Positions 8,052 to 17,239 of a DNA stretch of 64,000 bases are shown here, one piece after another (within the stretch, counting starts at the first letter, position 1; every line of letters starts with the position of its first letter). The notes under the pieces are model-generated. The model worked only from the letters and a program-made list of their open reading frames with translations. It was not told where the DNA came from and ran no database searches. The DNA comes from Nostoc sphaeroides (lineage in GTDB: Bacteria; Cyanobacteriota; Cyanobacteriia; Cyanobacteriales; Nostocaceae), in contig NZ_CP031941.1 in the NCBI RefSeq assembly GCF_003443655.1, forward strand, positions 863,501 through 927,500, read 5' to 3'. The translations under genes and the position numbers were made by a program.

Positions 8052-9929
8052 TTATCTTCTCTTTAGATACTGAAGAATGCCACGAGCGATCGCATCTGCC
8101 ATTTGATTTTGGTAAGCTGAGGTTCTGAGTTTAGCGTTATCATCTCGACCAGTCAAATAACCTGTTTCTACGAGAATAGAAGGCATGGAACTTTTTCTGA
8201 GGACAAAAAATCTGGCTCGCCGCACTCCCCTATCTCTGACATTTACATTTTGAAGAATACTGTTATGGACAGTGCGAGCTAGACCCAAACCACTGCCGTA
8301 ATAATACGTTTCTAAGCCACTGACATCCGAACGACCTGGCCCAACTGCATTAGCATGAATGCTAACAAAGACATCAGCATTCGCTCGCTCTGCTAATTGC
8401 ACCCGCCCCGGAAGGGTAACGAAATAGTCAGAATCCCGCGTCATAACTACTTGTACGCCATTTTGCTGCAAAACCTGAGCTATTCTTTTGCCAATAGACA
8501 AAATAATATCCTTTTCGCGTAATCCCCCAAGACCTACTGCTCCAGGGTCTTTACCGCCATGTCCGGGGTCAATGAGGACTACTACTCGTCCATTGGTAAG
8601 CGGGCGTTGTGGTTGTCTTAGGGGCTGGGGATTGGGATTGTTTGGGTCTGGGAATGGCCCCCGGTTTGGCGGTGGTAGTCCAGGTAAAGCAAAGGGGGGT
8701 CTTCCGGGGAGGGCGACAATTCGCCGAGAGCCTTGTATTGGTATCAAAAGCTGGTCGCCAATTTGCTGGGGTTGCCCAAGTTGCACTCCGGCTGCTGGTT
8801 GAACTAAAACAACTACTGTGTTGGGTTCTTGGGGTTGCAGACGTACCCGGAGAATGGGGCTATTGGCAACAAAAGTAGGGCCTGTGACTCTGGGAGATAA
8901 CTTGGCATTTGTAATTGTGACACGGAACAGACCTGAGGATCTATCCCAGGTTCCCGTAGCAGATAAGGTTTGGTCGCCTCTAATTAACAGTTGTGTGCCA
9001 TTATCAGTCAGTTGTACAGACTCTATTGTTGCTGGGGAGTTGTTAGCAGATGGTCTGCTGGGAAAGGAGGGTGGTTGTGACTGATTGTCAGAATTATTAT
9101 TTCCAGGCAATCTGACAACGCGACTAGGTAGAACTACTAAACCAGCGCCGTTACTATTACTTGCTTGCCAGTCGGGGCTATTTTGATCTACCCGTAAAGT
9201 CAGGCGAACGCCAGGAGGTTGGCTTTGTAGTTGGGTGAATTCGACACGGCTAATACCATGTTTGTTAACGGGGATATTATTCTGTTGCGTCAGACGTGGT
9301 GATAAAGATGCGTCAGAGATGTCCATGAAGATGGTAGCGCGATCGCGGCTGCGAATTACCCGAATCGGAGAATTACCACCACCACTGGTGCGAATGAACA
9401 ACCCATCACCTGTTACTTGTAAGTTCTCAATTTGAGTTGCCCCTCTTGTAGTATTGGCAACCCTGGAAATACCAGGTTGCGGCTCAGAGTCTGGGGTAAC
9501 AACAGTGTAAGCACTTCTGGGAGAAGCGGCTACTCTATCAAGTTCTGGTCTAGGTAATTGCACCCTCCAGCGATCGCCATCTGTACCTACAAATTGCACT
9601 CGTTTGGGGTCTAAAGTATAACCAGGAGTCAGTTCGACAACTATCCGGGTTGTTTCTGCATCAAACTGCCCAACCCGGATCGAGCGAATTCCACCGCCCA
9701 CCTGTTGGGTTACCTGCGGACGCCCAAATGTGGTTCCTGGCAAATCAATTACCAGTCGAGTTGGGTTGAAAATTAGTTGTGCCTGGGGTTGAACTGCTCC
9801 CACAGTATTAATTTCCAGCCTGTTTTGATTGGCATCAAAGCGCCAAGATTCAAGTCTCGCAGCCATTACCGGCGACGATAGCATGAAGATAGTTCCAATA
9901 GTGCTGGGTAGTAACCAGTGTAATTTCAC
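8052..9929 (-). CDS. amiC1: N-acetylmuramoyl-L-alanine amidase, AMIN/Amidase_3 (AmiC1-like)
   Basis: This is the paralogue of the amidase at 5638-7557, with the same exported architecture: signal peptide (HWLLPSTIGTIFMLSSPVMA), AMIN-type domains, a Pro/Asn-rich linker and a C-terminal Amidase_3 domain with IDPGHGGKDPG, SIHAN and VETGY. The frame is open to 10100, but the first 57 codons of that extension come from an inserted repeat. The real start is the GTG at 9927-9929, matching the start of its paralogue and preceded by the same AGGAGAAAGGACT sequence, which gives 625 residues. It is the upstream gene of the amidase-amidase-murI cluster. The tandem pair corresponds to amiC1-amiC2 described in Anabaena and Nostoc for septal peptidoglycan perforation. 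Which paralogue does what cannot be told from sequence. Confidence 0.92.
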   Translation of the reverse strand: MKLHWLLPSTIGTIFMLSSPVMAARLESWRFDANQNRLEINTVGAVQPQAQLIFNPTRLVIDLPGTTFGRPQVTQQVGGGIRSIRVGQFDAETTRIVVELTPGYTLDPKRVQFVGTDGDRWRVQLPRPELDRVAASPRSAYTVVTPDSEPQPGISRVANTTRGATQIENLQVTGDGLFIRTSGGGNSPIRVIRSRDRATIFMDISDASLSPRLTQQNNIPVNKHGISRVEFTQLQSQPPGVRLTLRVDQNSPDWQASNSNGAGLVVLPSRVVRLPGNNNSDNQSQPPSFPSRPSANNSPATIESVQLTDNGTQLLIRGDQTLSATGTWDRSSGLFRVTITNAKLSPRVTGPTFVANSPILRVRLQPQEPNTVVVLVQPAAGVQLGQPQQIGDQLLIPIQGSRRIVALPGRPPFALPGLPPPNRGPFPDPNNPNPQPLRQPQRPLTNGRVVVLIDPGHGGKDPGAVGLGGLREKDIILSIGKRIAQVLQQNGVQVVMTRDSDYFVTLPGRVQLAERANADVFVSIHANAVGPGRSDVSGLETYYYGSGLGLARTVHNSILQNVNVRDRGVRRARFFVLRKSSMPSILVETGYLTGRDDNAKLRTSAYQNQMADAIARGILQYLKRR

Positions 9930-9968
9930 AGTCCTTTCTCCTAATTCACGTTCATGGGAGCTGTCAAC

Positions 9969-10157
9969 GAAAAGGCAGGGAGAAGGGGGCAGGGAGCAGG
10001 GGAGACAAGGTGACAACGTGACAAGAGGTGACAACTTGCAACAAGTCTTCTCCCTTGTCCCCAATTCCTCTTCCCCCAGCAAAGCTGTACTCTGCCCCAA
10101 TTCTTGTTTTCCATCCCCCTTGCTCCCTCCTTTCTGCTCCCTTGCCTCTTGTTCAAT
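9969..10157. mobile_element. 189-bp repeat insertion in the amiC1 leader
   Basis: Aligning the two amiC leaders by eye shows they match up to GTCAAC and again from ATCTCAAC. In the amiC1 leader these two anchors are separated by 189 bases that are absent from amiC2. The insert has long imperfect inverted arms (GGCAGGGAGAAGGGGGCAGG on the left, its complement-like CTCCCTCC...CTTGCCTC on the right) and TCAA at both edges. It resembles purine-rich hairpin repeats elsewhere in the window, such as 10620-10690 and 42012-42100. Confidence 0.7.
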
Positions 10158-10693
10158 ATCTCAACTTATTGGCAAATCATCACACCGTCACCACCTAAAC
10201 TTGACCTCTGATGCCTTTTTTGATTTTTTAAGCTGGTATAAAGACACGCTTAAATTAGTTATCAGGTTTCATATTGGGTCTAAATCCCCATGTGAAATTT
10301 TCCACCTTTACAGGTAGGAACTCTGACTCCCAAGGAAGCTAGAAAACTAATAACTGATAACCGTTCACTGATAACTGGTTTTTATTTTTCGCCATCAATG
10401 TACTAAATAGATAATTCCCATTCCTTTGAGAGGATCTAGCAAAATTTATGGGTGTTACTCCCCAATTACCTGGAAAATTTTCAAATAAAGGCTCACAAGC
10501 CAAGGAGGACTGGAAATAAATAACATTCCGAATGTTGGTAGAAATTATAAACAGACGATTATTCTACAATCAGACGGGACGGAAATTTAGGAAGAGAAGT
10601 TTCCACTGCATAATTGGGAGATGAGGGGGATGAGGGAGAATTATTGAACAAGTTTCTTCCCATTCCCCATTCCCTATTCCCCATTCCCAAAGA
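10158..10693. other. Intergenic region upstream of amiC1
   Basis: No CDS of useful length is supported. The left 60 bases continue the duplicated amiC leader. A segment at 10620-10690 is a purine/pyrimidine-rich dispersed repeat containing GAATTATTGAACAAG, which recurs inverted at about 42065-42090. A 24-codon ORF beginning near 10448 is too short to support. Confidence 0.4.
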
Positions 10694-12172
10694 TTAGCGA
10701 TCGCTAGATTCTGGGGTCACTTCCAAATTGCCACTGTCATTTGATGCTGGCACTCTTGACTGAGATGATTCAATTACCAACGAAGTTCCAGAGGAACCAT
10801 CTAAAATCAGTTGGTCTGAGACTGAATCCCCAGTTTTTGGGTCTGGAAATACAAATCGTAACAAAGGAGGAGCTAAAAAGGTTGTCAAGATAACCATCAT
10901 GATAATTGCCGCTCCTAATGGTTTCGAGAGAGCGCCACTGGCTGCGCCGACACCAGCAAACACTAATCCAACTTCCCCTCTAGGAATCATCCCCACACCG
11001 ATCGCTAAACGGTTGATTTCCGGTTGACCAAAGACGCTTAAGCCTGTGATTACTTTACCGAGAATGGCTACTATGATCAGGAAAGTTGCCATAATTAAAC
11101 CTTCCCGATTATCGGGAATTGCTGGGTTTAAAACTCCCAAATCGGTTTTTGCGCCAACCGTTACAAAGAAAATTGGCACTAACATATCAGCAATGGGACA
11201 GACTTGCCTTTGCAGTTCTTTGCGCTTATCTGTCTCTTCTAGAACTAAACCCGCCGCAAAAGCTCCTAAAATTGCTTCTAAGTGGATGACGGCGGCAAGG
11301 TATGCCATAGCAAAGGCGAAGATGAATGCTGGTATCACCAGTCCACCGCGTGTTTTGAGTTTATCAGCGATCGCCACAAAGGACTTATTGAAAATATTGC
11401 CTAGTAGGATTGCTCCCAAAATAAAACCAGTGGCGCTGATAATCAAATAAATAACTTTGCTGACATCCACCACGCCATCTTTAGCTAGACTGGCAACTAC
11501 TGCTAAAACGATGATTCCCAAAACGTCGTCAATGACGGCAGCACCCAAAATAATCTGCCCTTCTTTAGAATTGAGTCGCCCCAACTCTGACAGCACCTTA
11601 GAAGTAATCCCAATACTAGTTGCAGTCAAAGCTGCCCCGGCAAAAATTGCCGGTACAGCAGCAATTCCAAACAAAGTCATCAGTCCCACAGTACCAGCAG
11701 CAAAGGGTACTACTACCCCCACTATTGCAACGACGGTGGCTTGGATACCAACTGCCATTAAATCTTTTAAATTCGACTCCAAACCGATTTCAAACAGTAG
11801 GATGATCACACCCAATTCTGCCAAAACGGAAATGACCTCAGACTGCGCTGCAAACACGGCTGGAGTGGCTTCAGGCGTTAAACCAGCAGTGATTTGAAGG
11901 AAGGACATGATCAAAGAGTTAGAACTGTCTGTGCCGCCTTCTGGAAACACTAAAAGGTGGAAAACAGAGATACCAACTACCACGCCACCTACAAGTTCGC
12001 CTAAGACAGGCGGTAAACCCACTTGGTTTGATAACTCTCCACCAACTTTGCTGGCGAGATAAACGACTACTAAGCTTAGTAACACTGCTGCTACTACCAT
12101 TGAACTGTCTGCGGCTTCTGTTGCGGTAGCCAGCAGAGGAAAAGAGAAGTTGATTGGATCTAACAAATGCAT
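10694..12172 (-). CDS. Na+/H+ antiporter, CPA2 family (NhaS3-like)
   Basis: This is a predicted monovalent cation/proton antiporter of about 12-13 transmembrane helices in 492 residues. The frame is open to 12223, but the ATG at 12170-12172 (MHLLDPINFSFPLL) begins just before the first hydrophobic helix and is preferred. CPA2 features include the GLPPVLGELVGGVVVG loop, the ELGVIILLFEIGLES helix, AVIDDVLGIIVLAVVA with the paired Asp residues that carry ions, and PRGEVGLVFAGVG near the C-terminus. A hydrophilic tail of about 55 residues follows the last helix. It resembles Synechocystis NhaS3, a thylakoid antiporter, but substrate and membrane are inferred. It is transcribed alone, upstream of the amidases. 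Confidence 0.88.
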   Translation of the reverse strand: MHLLDPINFSFPLLATATEAADSSMVVAAVLLSLVVVYLASKVGGELSNQVGLPPVLGELVGGVVVGISVFHLLVFPEGGTDSSNSLIMSFLQITAGLTPEATPAVFAAQSEVISVLAELGVIILLFEIGLESNLKDLMAVGIQATVVAIVGVVVPFAAGTVGLMTLFGIAAVPAIFAGAALTATSIGITSKVLSELGRLNSKEGQIILGAAVIDDVLGIIVLAVVASLAKDGVVDVSKVIYLIISATGFILGAILLGNIFNKSFVAIADKLKTRGGLVIPAFIFAFAMAYLAAVIHLEAILGAFAAGLVLEETDKRKELQRQVCPIADMLVPIFFVTVGAKTDLGVLNPAIPDNREGLIMATFLIIVAILGKVITGLSVFGQPEINRLAIGVGMIPRGEVGLVFAGVGAASGALSKPLGAAIIMMVILTTFLAPPLLRFVFPDPKTGDSVSDQLILDGSSGTSLVIESSQSRVPASNDSGNLEVTPESSDR

Positions 12173-12556
12173 GGGTTCTCTGAAAATCCTTCTCTTTGAT
12201 TTTGACGCGTTTCTGAAAAACATCCTATGGAAATGCGATTGACAGATTAAATAAATTAATTTGTCACCAGTTCGTAGTAAGGACTTCAGTCCTTATTTTT
12301 AAGCACTAAATTGCTTACTACAAACCCTCAAAACAAGCTTAAGAAAGTACTGGTGTAATTTTTTTAGTTTCCAAAAATGTAACCATTTCAGCTTTTGACT
12401 ATGGCAGTGTCAAAGTAATAACATACAAATCGGATCTAGCGATCGCACTTGAGTTGTGAAAAACTTGTAGTAACTGTTGACTCTTAACAGCCACCAAAAA
12501 ATTGCTAGATACGTTGATGAAAAACATCTGTGGATACTTTGAGGAGTGCAAATCTT
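12173..12556. promoter_or_regulatory. Divergent spacer between the antiporter and SIMPL genes
   Basis: This 384-bp region separates two divergently transcribed genes and should hold both promoters. A dispersed repeat word pair GTAAGGACTTCAGTCCTTA occurs at about 12277-12297; the same GGACT-AAGTCC core is found inside the MITE at 15381-15497. GAGGAG at about 12541 is the ribosome-binding site that decides the start at 12557. Confidence 0.4.
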
Positions 12557-13303
12557 ATGACTAGAGCCGCTTTATCCGGTTCTAAGTTTCCATCTGGAAA
12601 CCTGTGGAAAATACTGCCTTTAGCAATACTATTATGTGTAGCTTTTACACTGCCTACATTGGCACAAGAAAAAGAGAAATTGTGGCGAACCCTCAGTGTC
12701 AGTGGTCGCGGAGTTGAAACAATTCCTACAACCCTGGCACAAGTAAGTTTAGGAGTGGAGATTCAGGGGAAAACAGCCCAGGAGGTACAGCAAGAAGCCG
12801 CCCGGAGGTCATCGGCTGTAGTTGCGTTCCTCAAGAGCCAAAATGTCGAAAAATTACAAACTACTGGTATTCAGCTTAATCCAGTTTACAGCTACACCAA
12901 TAATGTGCAGAGGATTACAGGTTATGCTGCCAATAACACAGTAAGTTTTCGCATTCCTACCGAGAAAGCTGGTACATTATTGGATGATGCAGTGAAAGCG
13001 GGTGCAACACAAATTAATGGTATTAGTTTTGTTGCTAATGATGAAGCGATCGCGGCTGCTCAAAAACAAGCATTAAAAGAAGCTACCCAAGACGCCCAGC
13101 AGCAAGCTGATGCCGTTTTCAGTGCCTTGGGTTTCAAATCCAAAGAAGTGGTGAGCATTCAAGTTAATAATGCCAGTGCGCCTCCACCACCGATGTTTTT
13201 ACGGGCTGAGGCTTCAAAGTTAGCCAACGCCGATGCTTCCACCCCTGTCGTTGGTGGTGAACAGCAAGTAGAAGCATCGGTGACATTGCAAATTAGTTAT
13301 TAG
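12557..13303 (+). CDS. SIMPL (DUF541) domain exported protein
   Basis: This 248-residue protein has an N-terminal signal peptide or anchor (KILPLAILLCVAFTLPTLA) followed by a SIMPL/DUF541 domain. That domain is recognised from the WRTLSVSGRGVE start, the SLGVEIQGKTAQEVQQEAA segment, FLKSQNVEKLQTTGIQLNPVY, YAANNTVSFRI and the C-terminal EASVTLQISY strand. The molecular function of SIMPL proteins is poorly defined; they are periplasmic or outer-membrane-associated. A GTG at 12530 is also in frame, but the ATG at 12557 has GAGGAG nine bases upstream. The stop is followed at once by a GTCATTT-type STRR tract. Confidence 0.85.
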   Translation: MTRAALSGSKFPSGNLWKILPLAILLCVAFTLPTLAQEKEKLWRTLSVSGRGVETIPTTLAQVSLGVEIQGKTAQEVQQEAARRSSAVVAFLKSQNVEKLQTTGIQLNPVYSYTNNVQRITGYAANNTVSFRIPTEKAGTLLDDAVKAGATQINGISFVANDEAIAAAQKQALKEATQDAQQQADAVFSALGFKSKEVVSIQVNNASAPPPPMFLRAEASKLANADASTPVVGGEQQVEASVTLQISY

Positions 13304-13429
13304 TCATTAGTCCTTTGTCATTTGTCATTTGTAAAGGCAAAGGACTAATAATTAATGCCGAATCTCCCTCAAGAGTGCTGAGTTCCAAGTTCCGTTAGCG
13401 GATAGCGATGGTTTAGCCAGTGCTGAGTA

Positions 13430-13523
13430 GTAGTCTGTCAATAAATAATTGATGCGTAGATTCCCTCTAGAGACTGCGATTTATCGCGTCTCTCTAACCG
13501 TCAAAATGAATTTGACAGACCAG
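13430..13523. mobile_element. MITE, TA-flanked (GTnGTCTGTCA ends)
   Basis: A 94-bp element has terminal inverted repeats GTAGTCTGTCA (left) and TGACAGACCAG (right, whose complement is CTGGTCTGTCA), flanked on both sides by TA. The interior holds a palindromic GATTTATCGCGTCTC word. Its ends resemble those of the element at 15381-15497, so both probably belong to one family mobilised by an IS630/Tc1-like transposase. Confidence 0.65.
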
Positions 13524-13542
13524 TAGGACAGAGGGGAGAATA

Positions 13543-13616
13543 ACTCCAAACTCCAAACTCCTAACTCCAAACTCCTAACTCCTAACTCCTAACTCCTAAC
13601 TCCTAACTCCTAACTC
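13543..13616. repeat. Heptameric STRR tract (CTCCAAA/CTCCTAA)
   Basis: About ten tandem heptamers, CTCCAAA changing to CTCCTAA, lie just downstream of the ssb stop codon. This is the usual Nostoc type of intergenic short tandem repeat. Confidence 0.9.
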
Positions 13617-13633
13617 ACCACTGTTTTGCCCAA

Positions 13634-13993
13634 TTAGAAATTCTCTGGCGAAAAATCTCCGCCCCCTTCTGAATCGCGCTTAGAACCTAATAAATCCAGT
13701 TGATCTACTTGGATAACTGGTGAGGATCGGTTTGCTCCTGTTTGGCGATCGCTCCATGTGTCAAACTTCAAGGAACCTTTGACTGCAATTTGCCTGCCTT
13801 TACGTACATAATTACCTGCCACCTCAGCCGTTTTTCCCCATAGCTCCAAATTAAACCAGTCAGTATGTTCGCCTTCTTTAGTACGGCGATTAACAGCTAG
13901 TGTTAATTTACACTTAACACTACCAGACTCAAAATACTTAATCTCTGGATCGCCGCCTACACGACCAATGAGGGTGACAACATTAATACTCAT
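13634..13993 (-). CDS. ssb: Single-stranded DNA-binding protein
   Basis: This 119-residue protein is one OB-fold: MSINVVTLIGRVGGDPEIKY, LAVNRRTKEGEHTDWFNLEL and GKTAEVAGNYVRKGRQIAVK match the bacterial SSB core. The length equals the short SSB I recall from Anabaena. The long Gly/Pro-rich linker of E. coli SSB is missing, and the tail ends SEGGGDFSPENF, a weak version of the acidic DDIPF tip that recruits partner proteins. It is divergent from mreB across a 325-bp spacer. A short form such as this may be a replication SSB or a second specialised copy. Confidence 0.93.
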   Translation of the reverse strand: MSINVVTLIGRVGGDPEIKYFESGSVKCKLTLAVNRRTKEGEHTDWFNLELWGKTAEVAGNYVRKGRQIAVKGSLKFDTWSDRQTGANRSSPVIQVDQLDLLGSKRDSEGGGDFSPENF

Positions 13994-14318
13994 GTGCGTT
14001 ACCTTTTAGTACATGCGTACTTAGTAATTTAGACTTTCATCATAGCGAATTGTGAAACACTTGAAAATAATGCGTTAAACAGTTAACAATATAATTGACT
14101 TGAAAAATTATACATACTACTGGGAGAAACACATAAAAGTATACAGATATACTAAGCTAACCATAAAATATCAATAAACAGATAAGTGACATATAGTAAA
14201 TATTCCTGGGAATCATATAAAAATATAGTCTAGTTTACTGAACTCAGGATATAAACATAATCAAATCAACTCTACCGTTGTAGTCAAGAAGTATCGCACA
14301 TAGGGGGCTTATAGACGC
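13994..14318. promoter_or_regulatory. Divergent promoter region of ssb and mreB
   Basis: This AT-rich 325-bp spacer separates ssb (minus) and mreB (plus). GTACATGCGTAC at about 14010-14021 is near-palindromic. The mreB ribosome-binding site AGGGGG sits at about 14302-14307. No repeat element is present here, in contrast to neighbouring spacers. Confidence 0.45.
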
Positions 14319-15362
14319 GTGGGTATTTTTAGGAACTTTCGCACATCATGGGATATGGGTATCGACCTCGGTACTGCTAACACCCTCGTTTATGTATCTG
14401 GTAAAGGTATTGTACTGCAAGAGCCTTCTGTAGTTGCTATCGATGTCAATGAAAAGGTAGCACTGGCAGTAGGAGAAGAAGCCAAAAAAATGCTCGGTCG
14501 TACACCTGGAAATGTGATTGCCCTCCGCCCCTTGCGCGATGGTGTAATTGCTGATTTCGATATAGCCGAGCTAATGCTCAAAAGCTTTATTCAACGTGTA
14601 AATGAAGGCAAATCATTAATTTTACCTCGAATTGTTATTGGTATTCCCAGTGGTGTCACTGGGGTAGAAAGGCGAGCTGTAATGGATGCAGCTCATCAAG
14701 CAGGAGCAAGAAAAGTTTATTTAATCGATGAACCTGTAGCTGCTGCCATTGGTGCAGGACTACCTGTTGCTGAACCCACTGGCAACATGATCATCGATAT
14801 TGGTGGTGGCACAACAGAAGTTGCAGTACTGAGTCTTCAGGGTACGGTAATCAGTGAATCAGTACGCATTGCTGGGGATGAACTGACTGAAGCGATCATT
14901 CAGTATATTAAGAAAGTTCATAACTTAGTTATTGGTGAACGTACCGCCGAGGACATCAAGATTCGGATTGGTTCTGCCTATCCTACTAATGATGATAATG
15001 ACGCGATGATGGAAGTCCGAGGCTTACACCTGCTTTCTGGTCTTCCGCGAACTGTAACCATCAAAGGCCCTGAAATCCGTGAAAGTATGTTGGAACCGCT
15101 ATCAGTAATTATAGAAGCTGTGAAGCGGACACTAGAACGTACACCTCCAGAACTGGCGGCAGACATTATCGACAGAGGTATTATGTTAGCTGGTGGTGGT
15201 GCTTTGCTCAAAGGCATAGATACCTTAATTAGCCATGAAACGGGGATTGTCACCCACATTGCTGCCGATCCTCTCTGCTGTGTTGTGTTGGGAACAGGTC
15301 GTGTGTTAGAAAACTTTAAACAGTTAGAACGAGTTGTCACTGAAAGCTCTCGCAATATGTAG
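14319..15362 (+). CDS. mreB: Rod-shape-determining protein MreB
   Basis: MreB is the bacterial actin homologue that organises lateral wall synthesis. The 347-residue protein begins with GTG at 14319, preceded by AGGGGG. It shows the actin-fold nucleotide motifs: phosphate-1 loop GIDLGTANTLVY (residues 15-26), connect-1 IDEPVAAAIGAGL, phosphate-2 IDIGGGTTEVAVLS near residue 155, and the adenosine motif LAGGGALLKGID near 288. The N-terminal GIFRNFRTSW segment supplies the membrane-binding amphipathic part. It heads the mreB-mreC-mreD cluster, although a MITE now occupies most of the 218-bp gap to mreC. Confidence 0.97.
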   Translation: MGIFRNFRTSWDMGIDLGTANTLVYVSGKGIVLQEPSVVAIDVNEKVALAVGEEAKKMLGRTPGNVIALRPLRDGVIADFDIAELMLKSFIQRVNEGKSLILPRIVIGIPSGVTGVERRAVMDAAHQAGARKVYLIDEPVAAAIGAGLPVAEPTGNMIIDIGGGTTEVAVLSLQGTVISESVRIAGDELTEAIIQYIKKVHNLVIGERTAEDIKIRIGSAYPTNDDNDAMMEVRGLHLLSGLPRTVTIKGPEIRESMLEPLSVIIEAVKRTLERTPPELAADIIDRGIMLAGGGALLKGIDTLISHETGIVTHIAADPLCCVVLGTGRVLENFKQLERVVTESSRNM

Positions 15363-15380
15363 CAAAAAAATATCAGACTA

Positions 15381-15497
15381 GTGGTCTGTCCCATTAGTAA
15401 TGCCCAGGTTTGTAGTGAGCGATTTATCGCTCAAATCAAGGACTAAAGTCCTTACTACGAACTTTTATAACCCTTCAGAATTAATGAGACAGACCAC
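15381..15497. mobile_element. MITE, TA-flanked (GTGGTCTGTC ends), between mreB and mreC
   Basis: A 117-bp element has terminal inverted repeats GTGGTCTGTCCCATTA and its near complement TAATGAGACAGACCAC, flanked by TA at 15379-15380 and 15498-15499. It contains internal palindromes AGCGATTTATCGCT and AGGACTAAAGTCCT. It lies 18 bp after the mreB stop, so it may act as a transcriptional attenuator between mreB and mreC. Confidence 0.8.
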
Positions 15498-15580
15498 TAG
15501 AGTTCTATTTGAGTTCTATTTGGGTTTTATATAAATAGAATCCAAGTAGAACTTAATTTTTTAAATATGTTGAGGTATAT

Positions 15581-16375
15581 ATGGTTACAATACGGCGTTG
15601 GTGGGATCATAAAGGGTTACAAATCGGGTTGATAGCTCTAGTAGTTGGTAGTGCTTGGATATTGCGACAAACTCAAGGTGAACTGGTGCTTGAGACATAC
15701 CAGGCAATTACCCGTCCGTTAGAGATGTTGCAGTCAGGGCCAACTCCAGAAGAACGTCTCAGAGATGCACGGATATTGGAATTGGAAACCCGTATAGTAG
15801 ATTTGGAAAGTCAAAAGACCAAGCTACAAGATTTATTAGGCTATGTGGAAAAAGAGCCATTGGCATCACGGCCAATTCCAGCGCGGGTAGTAGGACGTAG
15901 TGCTGACCAGTGGTGGCAACAAGTTACTTTGAATCGCGGTGCCAATGCAGGGATTCAGGAAGGCTTCATAGTCAAGGCAGAGGGCGGATTAGTGGGTTTA
16001 GTCGAGAGCGTAACTCCCAATACTAGCCGCGTGTTGTTAATTAGCGATCTCAAAAGTCAAGTGGGTGTATCAGTTAGCCGCACAGCAGCTAAAGGCGTTT
16101 TGCGAGGGGATTCTTCAGCAGAAGCTGTGCTGGAGTTTTATGAAAAAGTCCCAAATGTCAAGGTAGGAGATTTAGTTTCCACATCTACTTATAGTCAGAA
16201 ATTCCCATCTGGTTTAGCAGTAGGACGAATCAAGTCGCTGGATTTAAAGAAACTCCCGGCATCAGTAGCGAAAATTGAGCTTTTTCCGCCAATCCGCTCT
16301 CTTGATTGGGTAGCTGTTTATCCAAAGCCAGAAAACCAAGAGTTGGTAAATCAAGCGCCGAAAAAATCTAAGTAA
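15581..16375 (+). CDS. mreC: Rod-shape-determining protein MreC
   Basis: MreC is the bitopic membrane protein linking MreB and MreD to the periplasmic wall-synthesis enzymes. The 264-residue protein has one N-terminal transmembrane helix (LQIGLIALVVGSAWILR), a coiled coil at about residues 60-90 (EERLRDARILELETRIVDLE) and the C-terminal double beta-barrel domain with VVGRSADQWWQQVTLNRGA and GGLVGLVESVTPNTSRVLL. It is followed 25 bp later by mreD in the same direction. A TA-flanked MITE sits upstream, between it and mreB. Confidence 0.95.
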   Translation: MVTIRRWWDHKGLQIGLIALVVGSAWILRQTQGELVLETYQAITRPLEMLQSGPTPEERLRDARILELETRIVDLESQKTKLQDLLGYVEKEPLASRPIPARVVGRSADQWWQQVTLNRGANAGIQEGFIVKAEGGLVGLVESVTPNTSRVLLISDLKSQVGVSVSRTAAKGVLRGDSSAEAVLEFYEKVPNVKVGDLVSTSTYSQKFPSGLAVGRIKSLDLKKLPASVAKIELFPPIRSLDWVAVYPKPENQELVNQAPKKSK

Positions 16376-16400
16376 ATTCTTCAAAAAAATCTATATAAAA

Positions 16401-17018
16401 ATGAAGATTCCTGCATTTGGTGGTAGCAGGCAGAAAAAGCCAAAATCATCACAGCGAAAATCGAAATTCCGAATCCAGCCACTTTCTCGTTGGCATCCTG
16501 GTGTACGTCAGTTGTTGGGTTGGATAGTTACGGCTAGTTCTGTACTCTTATGTTTGCTATTATTGCCAACCCGCTTACCGGGTATGGAATTATTGGGAAT
16601 TGCCCCAAACTGGCTGTTAATTTGGGTGGTAGCTTGGAGTGTGAAGCGCACAGTGTTTGCCGGAGCCTTGGCAGGTATAGTTCTGGGGCTACTTCAAGAT
16701 TCAATGACATCACCTAACCCTACTCATGCTCTTAGTTTAGGTATAGTGGGAATTTTAACTGCTCTGCTCCAGAAACAGCGTTTTATCGAAGAAGATTTTA
16801 TTTCAATTGCTGTAATTGTCTTTGTGATGGCAGTTTTGGCAGAAACTATTTTTGGGTTGCAATTAACTTTGATGGGGAATGAGCGCAAAGTAACAGATAT
16901 TTGGACATATTACCAGCGTGTCGCCCTAGCCTCTGCCATTCTTAGTAGTCTGTGGGCACCTGTGGTCTATTATCCGCTAAATCTTTGGTGGCAACGGATG
17001 AAATTGTTGGAACAATAG
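16401..17018 (+). CDS. mreD: Rod-shape-determining protein MreD
   Basis: This is a polytopic membrane partner of MreC. The 205-residue protein has a basic N-terminal stretch of about 35 residues followed by roughly five hydrophobic helices (for example LGWIVTASSVLLCLLLLP, VFAGALAGIVLGLLQDS, IAVIVFVMAVLAETIFGL). MreD sequences are weakly conserved, so the call depends strongly on the position right after mreC, the topology and the GLLQDSMTSP motif that resembles the family's conserved Gly-Leu-x-Asp loop. Confidence 0.88.
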   Translation: MKIPAFGGSRQKKPKSSQRKSKFRIQPLSRWHPGVRQLLGWIVTASSVLLCLLLLPTRLPGMELLGIAPNWLLIWVVAWSVKRTVFAGALAGIVLGLLQDSMTSPNPTHALSLGIVGILTALLQKQRFIEEDFISIAVIVFVMAVLAETIFGLQLTLMGNERKVTDIWTYYQRVALASAILSSLWAPVVYYPLNLWWQRMKLLEQ

Positions 17019-17239
17019 TCAGCCCCTGCGGGGAAGTCAAAAGTCAAAGGATTTTGGATTTTAGATTTTAAATTTTGGATTGACCCCGATAATCAAACAA
17101 CACCCTATCATGGTAGTTAGTGGCATTTATGTTTGATACTTTCTTTTTTGCCTTAAAAGAATATCAGGTAAGTCATATCCTGATTTCCTGAGGGTAGAAT
17201 GTGGAAGCTTTTACTAAGTAATCTAATTGGAGAACGCTA

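Noticed and set aside
7913-8128. A 71-codon plus-strand ORF between the amidase genes
   Set aside because: It overlaps the 3' end of amiC1 in antisense, and the rest is AT-rich spacer.
9930-10100. N-terminal extension of the upstream amidase
   Set aside because: Its 57 codons are read from a repeat insertion and the leader. The paralogue and the shared ribosome-binding site place the start at the GTG at 9929.
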